From contig CAVQCG010000004.1 in assembly GCA_963710975.1 (NCBI GenBank), positions 310,001-374,000 on the forward strand: 64,000 nucleotides of DNA. Reading direction: 5' to 3'. Each line of letters starts with the position of its first letter. The first letter of the stretch is position 1. The notes under the pieces were generated by a model. The model did not search any database. It was given only the letters and a program-made list of their open reading frames with translations, and had not been told where the DNA came from. This document shows positions 35,232 through 43,959 of this stretch, piece by piece. A program made the translations under genes and the position numbers. This stretch comes from JBBQXH01 sp963710975 (GTDB taxonomy: Bacteria > Actinomycetota > Thermoleophilia > Gaiellales > Gaiellaceae).

Positions 35232-35432
35232 TCAGGAGACCTTGCCGTCCTCGACGTCGACTTCGAGTACCCCGAGCGCGTCGTCGAGCAGGAGCAGGCT
35301 CCGCCGCACATCCTTCAGCGGCTCGGCCAGGCGGAGCAGCATCTCGGCGCTCAGCGGCGTCCGCGCCATCTTCTCGGTCTCGATCGTCCGGATCGACGGG
35401 CTGTGGATCGTCAGGACAGTCTTGCCGGTCAT
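35232..35432 (-). CDS. Small hypothetical protein
   Basis: 66 aa, Leu-rich in the middle (EMLLRLAEPLKDVRRSLLLLDDALG), ending acidic. No family recognised. ATG 35432 is preceded by AAGGAG at a 7-base spacing, which is the main support for translation. Confidence 0.55.
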   Translation of the reverse strand: MTGKTVLTIHSPSIRTIETEKMARTPLSAEMLLRLAEPLKDVRRSLLLLDDALGVLEVDVEDGKVS

Positions 35433-36262
35433 GGCGGGCTCCTTCGGCTAGATGGATGCGTCGAAGGTACGTCCGTCGACGGCGCCGCGCAAGAGACCTC
35501 TGGAAGACCGAAAACGTCACAGGCCAGGCTGCAGGATTCGGCTCGACGAGTCGGAGTGCTTCACTCATTGGGATTGGATAGTTAGCAACATTGACCAACT
35601 CGAAACCGACCTTAGCGGGCCGTCCTGAGTTAACAGAACCACTGCTCTATCCACTGAGCTACGGGGGCGAAAAGGCCGAGATGCAGGGATTTTACGAAAT
35701 CGGCTTCCATCCAACAATAGCGTTCTATCCACGGGCGCGACTGAATGTTCTTTCCACTGAGAGGACGAATCGCCAGAGGTCAGAGACGCAAGGTGCCTCA
35801 GCGGCGTAGGCACGTGACCAACAGGCTGGTGCCGTTGAGTTTTGGCGATACGATCGCTGGGTATGTTGCCGCGGGGTACGAGGGCTTCGGCAGCCCGGGC
35901 TCGCGCCCGCGATCGGCTTCATATTTACGCTCCAGCGGCAGCCTGGCTCGAATACCCCCTACCAACCGTGCGGCCGCCGATGTTGAGTACGTAAGCTTGG
36001 CCTTTACTCGGATAGCAGGCTCAGTTGCTTTGCAACCACACGTGCGTCGTTCTCGTCAATCAATGCATCAGCCAATCAGGGCCGTGAGCGGTTGATCTTT
36101 CCTGGGTTGGCGTTGACCCCGCGGTCGGTGCGGCACGAACCGCGGCCCCGGTTTCTTGAGGTCGTCCACTGGTACACGACGTAGAAGTGAGTAGCCGAGG
36201 CCTTCAGCGCTGATTCGTCATCCATCAGCGATCGTGTGCTCGTGAACAGATGGCGCGGAATC
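35433..36262. other. 830-base stretch without a supported gene
   Basis: Only short frames without motifs or ribosome sites are seen. It holds a tRNA-derived fragment (35621-35669, minus strand). Base composition is visibly less GC-skewed than in the flanking genes, with runs such as ttttacgaaatcgg. It marks the boundary between the intact block and the eroded accessory region. Confidence 0.6.
35621..35669 (-). pseudogene. tRNA 5'-half remnant (tRNA-Arg-like)
   Basis: On the minus strand, GCCCCCGTAGCTCAGTGG followed by ATAGAGCA reproduces an acceptor 5' strand and a perfect D-arm (GCTC/GAGC). The anticodon arm that should follow (GTGGT...) does not pair, and no T-arm or matching acceptor 3' strand follows. 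A truncated tRNA, as often left at integration sites. Confidence 0.6.
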
Positions 36263-36973
36263 TTAGTAGCCGCTGAAGCGATCGGGCCTGATGTGTTCCT
36301 CTGGGACGCCGCTTGCCTGGAGCGTTTCCACGGTCGCGTCTACCATTGCCGGCGGGCCTGCGACCAGGTAGGTGTATGAGCCCAGATCGCCGTCGAGGTA
36401 GTCGCTGAGGAGGGCCGCGTTGATTCGCCTTGTCTCGCCCTGCCAGGCCGGATCGTTGGTCATGGTAGGGATGAGCCGTAGGTTCGGCTGGGTTCGCTCG
36501 AGGTCGATGAGTTCGTCGAGGAACGCCGCGGACTCGCGGTCGCGGTTGGAGTAAACGAGCGTGACGCGGTGAGGAAGGTTCTCCTCGGTGATGTAACGGA
36601 GCATGCAACGGAAGATCGTGATGCCGATACCACCGGCGATGAACACGTACGGCCGATCCGTCTGCTCAGGAAGGACGAACGTGCCCTTTGGCTTCTCCAC
36701 GTCGACCTCCGCTCCGACCGGGAGCTCGACGAGAGAGCGTTTGAAGGCCGAGTCGCGGGCACGCGTGCAAATGCCTAGCACGCCGCGCTCGCTCGGCGAG
36801 GTAACGACCGAAATGTGCCGTCGCGGGCCCTTCTCGTCGTCGTAGGGCGGATTGACAAGCGTGACCCAGAAGTACTGGCCCGGCTTGAAGTCCACCTGAC
36901 GCCCGAGGAGGTCGAAGGTCACGAAAAGCGTTCCCTTTGCGATCTCGCTCTTCTCCTTGATCTGTGCCCGCAT
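36263..36973 (-). CDS. FAD/NAD(P)-binding ferredoxin-reductase-type oxidoreductase
   Basis: 236 aa FNR-superfamily flavoprotein. FAD-binding domain with FKPGQYFWV and RHISVVTSPSE (RxxS motif); the NAD(P) domain has FIAGGIGITIFRCMLRYI, LVYSNRDRESAAFLDEL, and ends GVPEEHIRPDRFSGY. No iron-sulfur or haem domain, so it should serve a separate electron carrier. ATG 36973 is chosen where homology begins. The adjacent plus-strand methyltransferase remnant starts about 45 bases upstream. Confidence 0.85.
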   Translation of the reverse strand: MRAQIKEKSEIAKGTLFVTFDLLGRQVDFKPGQYFWVTLVNPPYDDEKGPRRHISVVTSPSERGVLGICTRARDSAFKRSLVELPVGAEVDVEKPKGTFVLPEQTDRPYVFIAGGIGITIFRCMLRYITEENLPHRVTLVYSNRDRESAAFLDELIDLERTQPNLRLIPTMTNDPAWQGETRRINAALLSDYLDGDLGSYTYLVAGPPAMVDATVETLQASGVPEEHIRPDRFSGY

Positions 36974-37016
36974 ACCGTTGAATACGGGGGATCGTCCCAC
37001 TCGGATTCGTCGCCGA

Positions 37017-37314
37017 GCTGAAGTCGTGCCGATCGCCCGCGACACGCCCGACTGGACACTGGGTTCCTTCTGGGCTCACCCAGAGCGGGTACTCGACGCC
37101 GGGGCACGCAGCTCGACCTCAGGCTTCGCACGCATGTCCCCAGCTATCGTCAACCGTGTCGTACAGGCAGTCGCGCGACCTGCAAGACGGGACCTGGGAC
37201 GCGCGTCACGCTGACCTGCGCGACCTTAACGAGTACGACGCTGGGCTGCGGCTCCTCGTATCTCGGACTTCGAGCCGGGTCACCGACGACGACCAAAGCC
37301 TGCCGCCCTCCTAG
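37017..37314 (+). pseudogene. C-terminal remnant of a class I SAM-dependent methyltransferase, frameshifted
   Basis: Two plus-strand frames together read like the tail of a family of actinomycete methyltransferases. The first frame gives EVVPIARDTPDWTLGSFWAHPERVLD through VNRVVQAV. After a shift near 37170 comes RDLQDGTWDARHADLRDL then NEYDAGLRLLVS and a stop at 37312. No SAM-binding N-terminal domain exists upstream, where the FNR gene lies on the other strand. Assignment is by pattern recall, moderately sure. Confidence 0.5.
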
Positions 37315-37382
37315 GCGCTGGAAGTCGCGGCGCGGCTCAGGCTTGAGCCGGGTGGCGCCGCCCAGGACGAGTTGGCCGGCGC

Positions 37383-39242
37383 TCACCTGAGCTGGCGGTC
37401 GAGATTGTAGGCGGCGCTGATCAGCGCCAGGTGCGTGAAGGCTTGCGGGAAGTTGCCGAGCTGCTCGCCCGTCGGCCCGATCTCCTCGGAGTACAGTCCC
37501 ACGTGGTTCGCGTAGGTGAGCATCTTCTCGAAGGCCAGCCGCGCCTCGTCGAGTCGCCCGGCCCGGGCGAGCGCCTCCACCCACCAGAAGGAGCAGAGCG
37601 AGAAGGTCGCCTCCTTCCCGGCGAGCCCGTCGGGCGACGCGTCGACGTTGTAGCGGTAGACGAGGCTGTCGGAGACCAGCTCCGCGGTGATGGCGTCGAG
37701 CGTGGAGATCCAGCGCGGGTCGGTGGGCGCGATGAACTTGCACAGGGGCATGAGCAGCAGGGAGGCGTCGAGCACGTCGCTGTCGTAGTGCTGGACGAAC
37801 GCCCGCCGGGCGGGGTGCCAGCCGCGCTCCATGATCTGGTTGTAGATGCGGTCCCGTACCGCACTCCAGCGCGGTATGTCGGCGGGCAGGCCGCGCTGGC
37901 GGGCGACCCGGATCGCGCGCTCGACCGCGACCCAGCTCATCAGCCGCGAGTACGTGTAGTCCCGGCGGCCGCCGCGCGTCTCCCAGATCCCCTCGTCGGG
38001 CTGGTCCCAGTGGTCTATCAGCCACTCGAGGTTGCGGATGAGCTCGATCCAGCCGTCGTGGTAGATGGGCAGCCCGTACTTGTTGCAGAGGTAGACGGAG
38101 TCCATCAGCTCGCCGTAGATGCCGAGCTGCAGCTGGGTCGCCGCCCTGTTGCCGATCCGCACCGGCGCCGAGCCCATGTAGCCCTCCAGGTGCGAGAGCT
38201 CCTCCTCACCTAGATCTTCGCGCCCGTCGATGCGGTACATGATCTGCAGCCGGCCCGACTCGCGATCGGCCGCGTGGCGGAAGCGCCCCTCCAGCCACTG
38301 CATGAAGGCGCCGGCCTCCTCCGTGAACCCGAGCCTGAGCAGCGCGTAGAGCGTGAAGGCGGCGTCGCGCATCGACGTGTAGCGGTAGTCCCAGTTGCGT
38401 ACGCCGCCGAGCTTCTCCGGCAGGCTGGTGGTGGGGGCGGCCACGACCGCGCCGGTCGGCGCGTAGGTGAGCAGCTTGAGTGTGAGCGCCGAGCGATGGA
38501 CCGTCTCGCGCCACCGGCCCGTGTAGCGCGACTGGGCGAGCCAGCCGCGCCAGAACGCCACGGCCTGTTCGAAGAGCGCCCGTGTGTGATCCTCGGAGTG
38601 GACGCGCGGCAACCCGTCGTGACACTGCTCCAGCACGAACGTCGCGCTCTGGCCCGAACGCAGCGTGAACTCGCTCCTGACGCCGGTGCCGGTCACGTCC
38701 AACCGGCTCGGCCCCTCGAACGCGAGCGACAGGTTCTTCGAGTGGAAGACGATTCCTTGCTCGTGTTCGACTACCTCGTGCGCAGCCCGGCCGTAGTCGA
38801 ACCGCGGCTCGCACTCGACCACCAGCTCGAGCTCGCCCCGGACACAGACGACCCGCCGGACGAGGCGGTGCCGGTGCCGCTCCTCGCCTCTCGAGATCGG
38901 CATGAAGTCGTCGACCTCGACGACGCCGTCAGGGGTGAGGAAGCGGGTGATGAGCACGTTCGTGTCGGGTAGGTAGAGCTGCTTCGCGGTCACGTCCTCC
39001 CGCATGGGGGCGATGCGGAAATGGCCGCCCTTCTCCTTATCGAGGATCGCGCCGAACACGCTCGGCGAGTCGAACCGCGGGCAGCAGTACCAGTCGATCG
39101 TCCCGTCGGTGCCGACGAGCGCGACGGTGTGCAGGTCGCCGATCAGGCCGTGCTCGGCGATGGGCAGGTAGCGCGCCCGCGGCGCCCGCCGAGCACCACC
39201 GGCCACAACCCGCGCTACACCGTCGGCAGGGACAACGCTCAT
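37383..39242 (-). CDS. Glycoside hydrolase family 15 protein (glucoamylase/trehalase type)
   Basis: 619 aa. N-terminal beta-sandwich domain (YLPIAEHGLIGDLHTVALV, IDWYCCPRFDSPSVF) followed by an (alpha/alpha)6 barrel. GVRNWDYRYTSMRDAAF is the GH15 substrate block; DEGIWETRGG carries the likely general acid Glu421; GPTGEQLGNFPQAFTHLAL near the C-terminus carries the likely base. No signal peptide. Actinomycete homologues act on trehalose or alpha-glucans. ATG 39242 lies 5 bases after the MDR reductase stop; the frame continues upstream but only as an overlap of that gene. Confidence 0.9.
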   Translation of the reverse strand: MSVVPADGVARVVAGGARRAPRARYLPIAEHGLIGDLHTVALVGTDGTIDWYCCPRFDSPSVFGAILDKEKGGHFRIAPMREDVTAKQLYLPDTNVLITRFLTPDGVVEVDDFMPISRGEERHRHRLVRRVVCVRGELELVVECEPRFDYGRAAHEVVEHEQGIVFHSKNLSLAFEGPSRLDVTGTGVRSEFTLRSGQSATFVLEQCHDGLPRVHSEDHTRALFEQAVAFWRGWLAQSRYTGRWRETVHRSALTLKLLTYAPTGAVVAAPTTSLPEKLGGVRNWDYRYTSMRDAAFTLYALLRLGFTEEAGAFMQWLEGRFRHAADRESGRLQIMYRIDGREDLGEEELSHLEGYMGSAPVRIGNRAATQLQLGIYGELMDSVYLCNKYGLPIYHDGWIELIRNLEWLIDHWDQPDEGIWETRGGRRDYTYSRLMSWVAVERAIRVARQRGLPADIPRWSAVRDRIYNQIMERGWHPARRAFVQHYDSDVLDASLLLMPLCKFIAPTDPRWISTLDAITAELVSDSLVYRYNVDASPDGLAGKEATFSLCSFWWVEALARAGRLDEARLAFEKMLTYANHVGLYSEEIGPTGEQLGNFPQAFTHLALISAAYNLDRQLR

Positions 39243-39246
39243 CGGC

Positions 39247-40353
39247 TTACGGCACGAGCACGAGCTTCCCCTTCGCCGCCGAGCTCTCGAGCATCTCGTG
39301 CGCGCGGCGCGCCTCCGACAGCGGCAGGCGCTCGGCCACGACCGGGTGGATCTTGCCCTCACGCAACAACTCGAGCAGCGCGCGGAAGTCCTCGCGGAAC
39401 GACTCCGGGTCGCGGGGACCTCCGCCCACGGGAAGCGCTCGCGCCCTCCCGCCCACGGGAAGCGCCTGGTGGCGGTTGCCGCGCAGCTTCTGGATCCTGT
39501 AGGCGGACACCCGCCGGTGGGGCGAGAGCACACCCCAGAGCCCGACGGTCGCGGTGGCCGCGTACCACTCGATCCAGGCTCGCCAGCTCTTGCGCCCGTG
39601 CGAGAGCGTGGCGTAGTGGCCGTACACAACGAGCCGTCCGCCGGGCCGCAGCGCGCGGAACGAGCGCAGCGACGTGTTGCCGCCCATCCCATCGAGCACG
39701 ACGTCCACGCCCTTGCCGGGGAGCTCGCGCACCCGCGCCAGGAAGTCCTCGGCGCGATAGTCGATCGCCACCGCGCCGAGCTGTTCGACGGCGGCCTGGT
39801 CGCGCGCGGAGCAGGTCCCGTACATCCGAAGCCCCGCAACCGCGCCCAGCTCGAGGACCGCGGTGCCCACCCTGCCGGCCGCGCCGTGCACGAGCACGGT
39901 CTCGCCGCGCTTCACCTTCGCTGTGCGGTGAAGCAGCTGGTAGGCGGTCATGTACGTGAACACGAGGCTCACGACCTCTGCCGGGTCGAGGTCCTCGGGC
40001 ACCTCGACCGCGTTCGCCTCCAGAACACAGACGCGCTCCGCGTCGGCGCCCCACACCGTCAGCGCGCCGACACGGTCTCCCACACGCAGCCGCGAGCAGC
40101 CCGGGCCGAGCTCCTCGACGACGCCGACAAGCTCGTAGCCGGGCGTGAACGGCGGCTTCGGCACGCCGAGATACGTGCCGGCGCGCAGCTGGGCATCGGT
40201 GAACGACACGCCGGCGGCCAGAACCCTGACGCGGACCTCGCCCGGCCCCGGCCGGGGGACGTCGTCCTCCACCACCCTCAAGACCTCGGGCCCACCGAAG
40301 TGATCGACGACGACGCGCTGCATCGTCTTCTGTTCGTCTGCTGAAACGGTCAT
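39247..40353 (-). CDS. MDR-superfamily zinc-independent quinone/enone reductase
   Basis: 368 aa medium-chain dehydrogenase/reductase. VVDHFGGPEVL, the GroES-like fold with FTPGYELVGVVEELG, nucleotide motif VHGAAGRVGTAVLELG and C-terminal LSEARRAHEMLESSAAKGKLVL match quinone oxidoreductases. No catalytic zinc Cys/His set is seen. Oddity: a 27-base in-frame tandem duplication near residues 292-310 gives ALPVGGRAR then ALPVGG again, in a loop. Operon with the GH15 gene (5 base gap). Confidence 0.88.
   Translation of the reverse strand: MTVSADEQKTMQRVVVDHFGGPEVLRVVEDDVPRPGPGEVRVRVLAAGVSFTDAQLRAGTYLGVPKPPFTPGYELVGVVEELGPGCSRLRVGDRVGALTVWGADAERVCVLEANAVEVPEDLDPAEVVSLVFTYMTAYQLLHRTAKVKRGETVLVHGAAGRVGTAVLELGAVAGLRMYGTCSARDQAAVEQLGAVAIDYRAEDFLARVRELPGKGVDVVLDGMGGNTSLRSFRALRPGGRLVVYGHYATLSHGRKSWRAWIEWYAATATVGLWGVLSPHRRVSAYRIQKLRGNRHQALPVGGRARALPVGGGPRDPESFREDFRALLELLREGKIHPVVAERLPLSEARRAHEMLESSAAKGKLVLVP
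39422..39475. repeat. 27-base in-frame tandem duplication inside the MDR reductase gene
   Basis: CCGCCCACGGGAAGCGC occurs at 39422 and again at 39449, exactly 27 bases apart. Nine residues are thus duplicated without breaking the frame. Confidence 0.8.
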
Positions 40354-40409
40354 GAGTAGGCTCCTTTTCCCTGCCGTCTCTGGACGGTCTATGCGGGGAC
40401 GTGGGCCGG

Positions 40410-40605
40410 CTAGACCTCTTGCGGGGCCTCGGGCTCGAAACGCTCGAGCCGCGGGCGGCCAGTCGCGATCTCCCGAAACAGCCGCGTCTTGCCGACCCCC
40501 GGCTCGCCCACCAGCTCGATCGCACCCGGCCGATCCTCGCTCGAGCTCGCCGAGGACATGCTCGAGCGAATCCAGTTCGTCGGCGCGCCCCACGAGGGTG
40601 GTCAT
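40410..40605 (-). pseudogene. N-terminal remnant of an AAA-ATPase/LuxR-type regulator, frameshifted and truncated
   Basis: The minus strand starts MTTLVGRADELDSLEHVLGE (ATG 40605), the standard opening of AAA_16/LuxR (LAL-type) regulators. After a one-base shift near LERGSAG it continues AIELVGEPGVGKTRLFREI, a complete Walker A, then stops at 40410. The remaining ~800 residues expected, including the HTH, are absent. It immediately precedes the MDR reductase, whose own ATG is 57 bases further on. Confidence 0.75.
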
Positions 40606-40641
40606 GCTCTCCCGCTGGGCGCGTGCTACGCCGAGCGTCAT

Positions 40642-41053
40642 CGCGCCTCCTTCAGCCGGTCACGGGGACCCTTGCGCGATCCCGGCCCCCACGTCATCGG
40701 TGGAAGGACGGATCGCAGTCAGCGTTTTCTACCGATCTTCAGCGTCTCTACCCGTGCTCCGGGAAAACCCAGCGAACTGTGGGACGGCCCAGAGCTGTTG
40801 TCCCTAGTCGACGTGTTGTCTATCTATTTCGGGTGTTTGTAAGCCACACCGACCCCTGTTCCTACTCACTGTTGGCTGCGAGTACGCGTGCGACAAGCCG
40901 CGCGGAGGCTCGGTCGGACCGGGGCACTATCTCTTCCCGGTGGCTCCGGTCTGCCGCGGTGACCGCTTGGGAAACGGGGGTGGTGCTTGTCGCCCGGGAG
41001 CGGGTCGATCTTCGGGGGAGAATGGAGAGTCCTCGCCGAGCTGTGTCGTGCCC
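40642..41053. other. 412-base stretch without a supported gene
   Basis: No frame shows a recognisable motif or ribosome site. The part near 40780-40860 is comparatively AT-rich (gttgtctatctatttcgg) and could hold promoters for the minus-strand genes. Confidence 0.5.
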
Positions 41054-41458
41054 TTAGTCGCTGTCGCTGACGACGAGGCGGGTGACCGGGATTCCTCGGA
41101 GCCGTCGGGTGATTTCGTCTGCGCTGCCTTCTTCGAGCCAGGTTGCTTCTTCGTCGGGGCGTGTGACGACGACTACCTCGTCTGCGGCGAAGTCGCGGAG
41201 CGCGTCTTCGGCGGCAAGCAGCGGGTCGGAGTCGCCGGCTGATGCGTCTGTCTGCTGTGAGGGCAGCGCGTCGGCGATCAAGGTTGCTGCGTCGTTGGCT
41301 CGCTCTCGCGCGTCGTCGTCGGCGTTCGTGAGCCACTGCAGGCGGGATTGGTGGACGGCGGGCACGACGACCCGCAACTCGTCGATGTCGTCCCCGAGCG
41401 CGGCCCGCAACGCGCTGATGGGCCATTCTGAGGAGCTGATAACGAGGACGTTCCGCAT
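41054..41458 (-). CDS. UspA-like small alpha/beta protein, unknown function (paralogue 1)
   Basis: 134 aa Rossmann-like protein: VLVISSSEWPISAL, LRVVVPAVHQSRLQWL, then DPLLAAEDALRDFAADEVVVVT and a C-terminal IPVTRLVVSD. The order of strands and the DPLLA-x-x-DALR-x-F-x-ADE motif match the 137 aa protein at 54191-54604, so the window carries two divergent copies. Probably a universal-stress-like nucleotide-binding protein; that is an inference. Confidence 0.65.
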   Translation of the reverse strand: MRNVLVISSSEWPISALRAALGDDIDELRVVVPAVHQSRLQWLTNADDDARERANDAATLIADALPSQQTDASAGDSDPLLAAEDALRDFAADEVVVVTRPDEEATWLEEGSADEITRRLRGIPVTRLVVSDSD

Positions 41459-41638
41459 GATCTCAGGCCGGCCGGGAGCGCTCCGTCTCGGGCCTTTCGC
41501 AGAGGCAACTAGCTGGGGGGAATCTAGCGGCTCACCGATCCGTGTTCTGTCGCTGGTGATGTGCGGGGTGGGAATCCGCTGATGAGTTTCGCGGGTAGTG
41601 CTTCTTGTAGACGGACGGTGTTATCGAAGGAGGTCGTG

Positions 41639-42724
41639 ATGAGATGGTGTCTGCGACGCGATCGTTTGTTGGGTCCTGTGCTGGGTTTCGTGGTCGTGAG
41701 CGTGGTCGCTGGGGTGCTTGCTGGCGCGAGCCTGGCGGGCGGGAATCAGAACGCGTATCGGGTGACTACGCTTGTCTCGGATCGCACCGATCCGAATCTC
41801 GTGAATGCGTGGGGTCTTGCCGCGGGGCCGACGTCGCCGTGGTGGGTTGCCGACAATGGCACCGACGTTTCGACGTTGTATGACGCGGCGGGAACCGTGA
41901 TGTCGCTTGTCGTTTCTGTGGGTGGTGGCCCGACCGGAACCGTCTTTAACGGCACGACGAGTTTTGTTGTTACTGATGGGACGAACTCGGGCGCGTCGTT
42001 ATTTCTGTTCTCGAGCGAGGACGGCAAGATCCGCGGCTGGAGCCCTGCTGTGCCGCCGCCGGCGCCCTCGACCGCGTCTCAGGTAGCTGTCGATCGGTCG
42101 GGCCAAGGTGCGATCTACAAGGGCCTGGCGATCGCTTCGACCCCAGCCGGCGACTTTCTCTACGCGACCGATTTCCACAACGGCCGAGTTGATGTTTTCG
42201 ACGGCAGCTTCGGCCTGGTCGACACGCCGGGCGCCTTCGTGGACGGCAAGATCCCCTCTGGTTTCGCCCCCTTCGGCATTCAGAACATCGGCGGCACGAT
42301 CTACGTCACCTACGCCAAGCAGGACGCCGACCGCGAAGACGATGTCCGGGGGCAGGGGCTCGGCTTTGTCGACAGGTTCGACACGAGCGGAACGCTGCTC
42401 GGGAGAGTCGCCACTCGTGGTCAGCTGAACGCACCGTGGGGCCTCGCGAAAGCCCCAGCGGCGTTCGGGAAGTTCAGCGGCGACCTTCTCGTCGGCAACT
42501 TCGGCAACGGCGAGATCAACGCCTACAAGCTAGGTCCGAACGGGAAGTTCAACCGACGCGGAACGCTTCGCAACCCGCGCGGGAAGCAGATCAAGATCAG
42601 CGGCCTCTGGGCACTCGAATTCGGCAACGGCGCCCCGGCCAACGGACCGACCGACACCCTCTTCTTCACCGCCGGCCCCCGCGACGAAAAGGGCGGACGG
42701 TTCGGCACCATCACCGCCAAATAA
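41639..42724 (+). CDS. Secreted TIGR03118 family protein
   Basis: 361 aa exported beta-propeller-like protein of the TIGR03118 family, function unknown. Signal peptide ~1-33 (LGFVVVSVVAGVLAGASLAGG). Family blocks: LVSDRTDPNLVNAWGLAAGPTSPWWVADN, TGTVFN, DGKIRGWSP, YKGLAIAS, LYATDFHNGRVDVFD, FAPFGIQNIGG, NAPWGLA and FGNGEINAY. A perfect AAGGAGGT (41627-41634) sits ahead of ATG 41639. A strong hairpin terminator follows, so it is a single-gene unit. Confidence 0.88.
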   Translation: MRWCLRRDRLLGPVLGFVVVSVVAGVLAGASLAGGNQNAYRVTTLVSDRTDPNLVNAWGLAAGPTSPWWVADNGTDVSTLYDAAGTVMSLVVSVGGGPTGTVFNGTTSFVVTDGTNSGASLFLFSSEDGKIRGWSPAVPPPAPSTASQVAVDRSGQGAIYKGLAIASTPAGDFLYATDFHNGRVDVFDGSFGLVDTPGAFVDGKIPSGFAPFGIQNIGGTIYVTYAKQDADREDDVRGQGLGFVDRFDTSGTLLGRVATRGQLNAPWGLAKAPAAFGKFSGDLLVGNFGNGEINAYKLGPNGKFNRRGTLRNPRGKQIKISGLWALEFGNGAPANGPTDTLFFTAGPRDEKGGRFGTITAK

Positions 42725-42734
42725 CCCGCCCAAC

Positions 42735-42770
42735 CGTGCAGCCGGCGGACTCCCTCCCGCCGGCTGCACG
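42735..42770 (+). terminator. Strong hairpin terminator after the TIGR03118 gene
   Basis: 14-base perfect stem (CGTGCAGCCGGCGG with CCGCCGGCTGCACG) and an 8-base loop, starting 10 bases after the stop. No U-tract follows, as is common in GC-rich actinomycetes. Confidence 0.75.
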
Positions 42771-42892
42771 ACGTCACGGTCGTGTAGGCCCAAGAACTGC
42801 ACGGGCTCCTTCTTAAGCGCGTGTTCGTCAGGTTGTCCAGCTGTCGGGTTCGGCGCGCCCTTTCGTGGCAAGCGGGGCGGGCGTAGGTTCGT

Positions 42893-43138
42893 GTGCTTGG
42901 GCTGGGGGATGTGCTCGAGTTAGTGTGGGGCGCGACGTCGAGTTATTCAACGTTGCGCGGGACGATCCGTGATTGGTGCCACCTTGAGCGGTCGACTAGC
43001 GCGTGGGGGCGAGAGCGCGAGCTAGAGGCTCGCCGCAGCTATGTGTCGGTTGTTTACGGGTTTGGGTCTGAGCCGGCGGCCGATCCGTTGACCCGGGCGC
43101 ATGTCAGCCGGTTGGCTGAATCTCACGCATCAGGATGA
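42893..43138 (+). CDS. Short hypothetical protein, possible truncated N-terminus
   Basis: 81 aa from GTG 42893: VLELVWGATSSYSTLRGTIR resembles the opening of some actinomycete proteins of unknown function, but the frame ends after 81 codons in sequence that overlaps the 3' end of the opposite-strand DUF4177-like gene. No ribosome site seen. Could be a decayed N-terminal fragment. Confidence 0.35.
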   Translation: MLGLGDVLELVWGATSSYSTLRGTIRDWCHLERSTSAWGRERELEARRSYVSVVYGFGSEPAADPLTRAHVSRLAESHASG

Positions 43139-43274
43139 TCGCGGCGGGTGCGGCAAGGAACAGTTGCTTTTTCGCCGTGACGCCGACGACTTGCCAGCCT
43201 TCCGCACCTAGCTTGTTTAGGTCGGCCTCGACTTCCTTCTCCGTATCGATCACCTTGTACTCGTAACGCCTCAT
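43104..43274 (-). CDS. Small DUF4177-like protein
   Basis: 56 aa: MRRYEYKVIDTEKEVEADLN then KLGAEGWQVVGVTAKKQLF and an aliphatic strand AAPAAIILMRE. The Y-E-Y-K-V and LGAEGWQVV motifs are those of the DUF4177 family of tiny alpha/beta proteins. ATG 43274 has GAGGGGG at 8 bases upstream. Very short but well formed. Function unknown. Confidence 0.75.
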   Translation of the reverse strand: MRRYEYKVIDTEKEVEADLNKLGAEGWQVVGVTAKKQLFLAAPAAIILMREIQPTG

Positions 43275-43380
43275 GATGTACCCCCTCGAAGCAGGTGTGG
43301 ATCAGGCTAGGGGCACCATAAGGTCGGTTCGAGCAAGACCGGGCCTGGCGACGCTCAGCAGCCTTGCAGCTGTTGTGCAG

Positions 43381-43560
43381 TCAGAACAGCACCTCTGGGT
43401 AAGAGCCGTGGCTTGTCCATGGGAATCCCCACATCGCTGCCTGCTCGTGCGTTCGCGCCTCGGAGTTAGTGGGGATCTGCTCGGGCGGCACGTTGGGCCC
43501 GAGCCCAGCATGCGCGATCTCGTGCGCGATGATCCCGAGCGGTCTTCTGGTGGGAGGCTG
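43381..43560 (-). pseudogene. C-terminal remnant with zincin motif HEIAH
   Basis: The minus strand reads GIIAHEIAHAGLGPNVPPEQ then NSEARTHEQAAMWGFPW before a stop at 43381. HExxH plus a later Glu/His cluster looks like a metalloprotease end. Upstream codons of this frame are Arg/Pro-rich noise, so only the tail survives, or the gene is frameshifted. Family not identified. Confidence 0.4.
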
Positions 43561-43639
43561 TTGCGAAGAGCGATTACCCAGGGCCGGTCGCACGGGAGTC
43601 GAGAAGTAACGACCGTCTTCGAGCACGAGGGCGGTTCGG

Positions 43640-43880
43640 GCGCTGTGGCGCCGGTGGTTCTCCGCTCTGACGGCTCTCCCCGACGGGCGCTCGCGTTCGC
43701 CGGACTGACGCTCTTCGACCGGGTGTCGCTCGTCTCCGGGTCTGGCGAGGTCAGAGACATCGCGCGCTCGTTCCCGGCGTACTTCGACTCGTTGCTGGCC
43801 GGTCCGAACGGCGAGCTCTACCCGGTCACGCAGCTCGGAGCCGTCTACCGGCTGAAGCCGACCAACGGCGAATCGCACGG
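43640..43880 (+). pseudogene. Possible C-terminal remnant of a PQQ-dependent sugar dehydrogenase-like protein
   Basis: The plus strand reads ALAFAGLTLFDRVSLVSGSG, then a run ending LLAGPNGELYPVTQLGAVYR and LKPTNG. This resembles the last blade of soluble glucose/sorbosone dehydrogenases (GPDGxLYxLT-x-x-GxVYRL). No N-terminal part is visible. Weak but patterned evidence. Confidence 0.35.
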
Positions 43881-43959
43881 TTGTCGGTGGCGAGGGTCGT
43901 GGGGGCCGTCGTCGCGGCGCTTGTGCTGGTAGCACGTCCTGCCGGCAGCCAGCTCGGGC

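Noticed and set aside
37383..39839. 818 aa reading of the GH15 gene
   Set aside because: The first ~200 residues are a shifted reading of the MDR reductase; GH15 homology starts right after ATG 39242.
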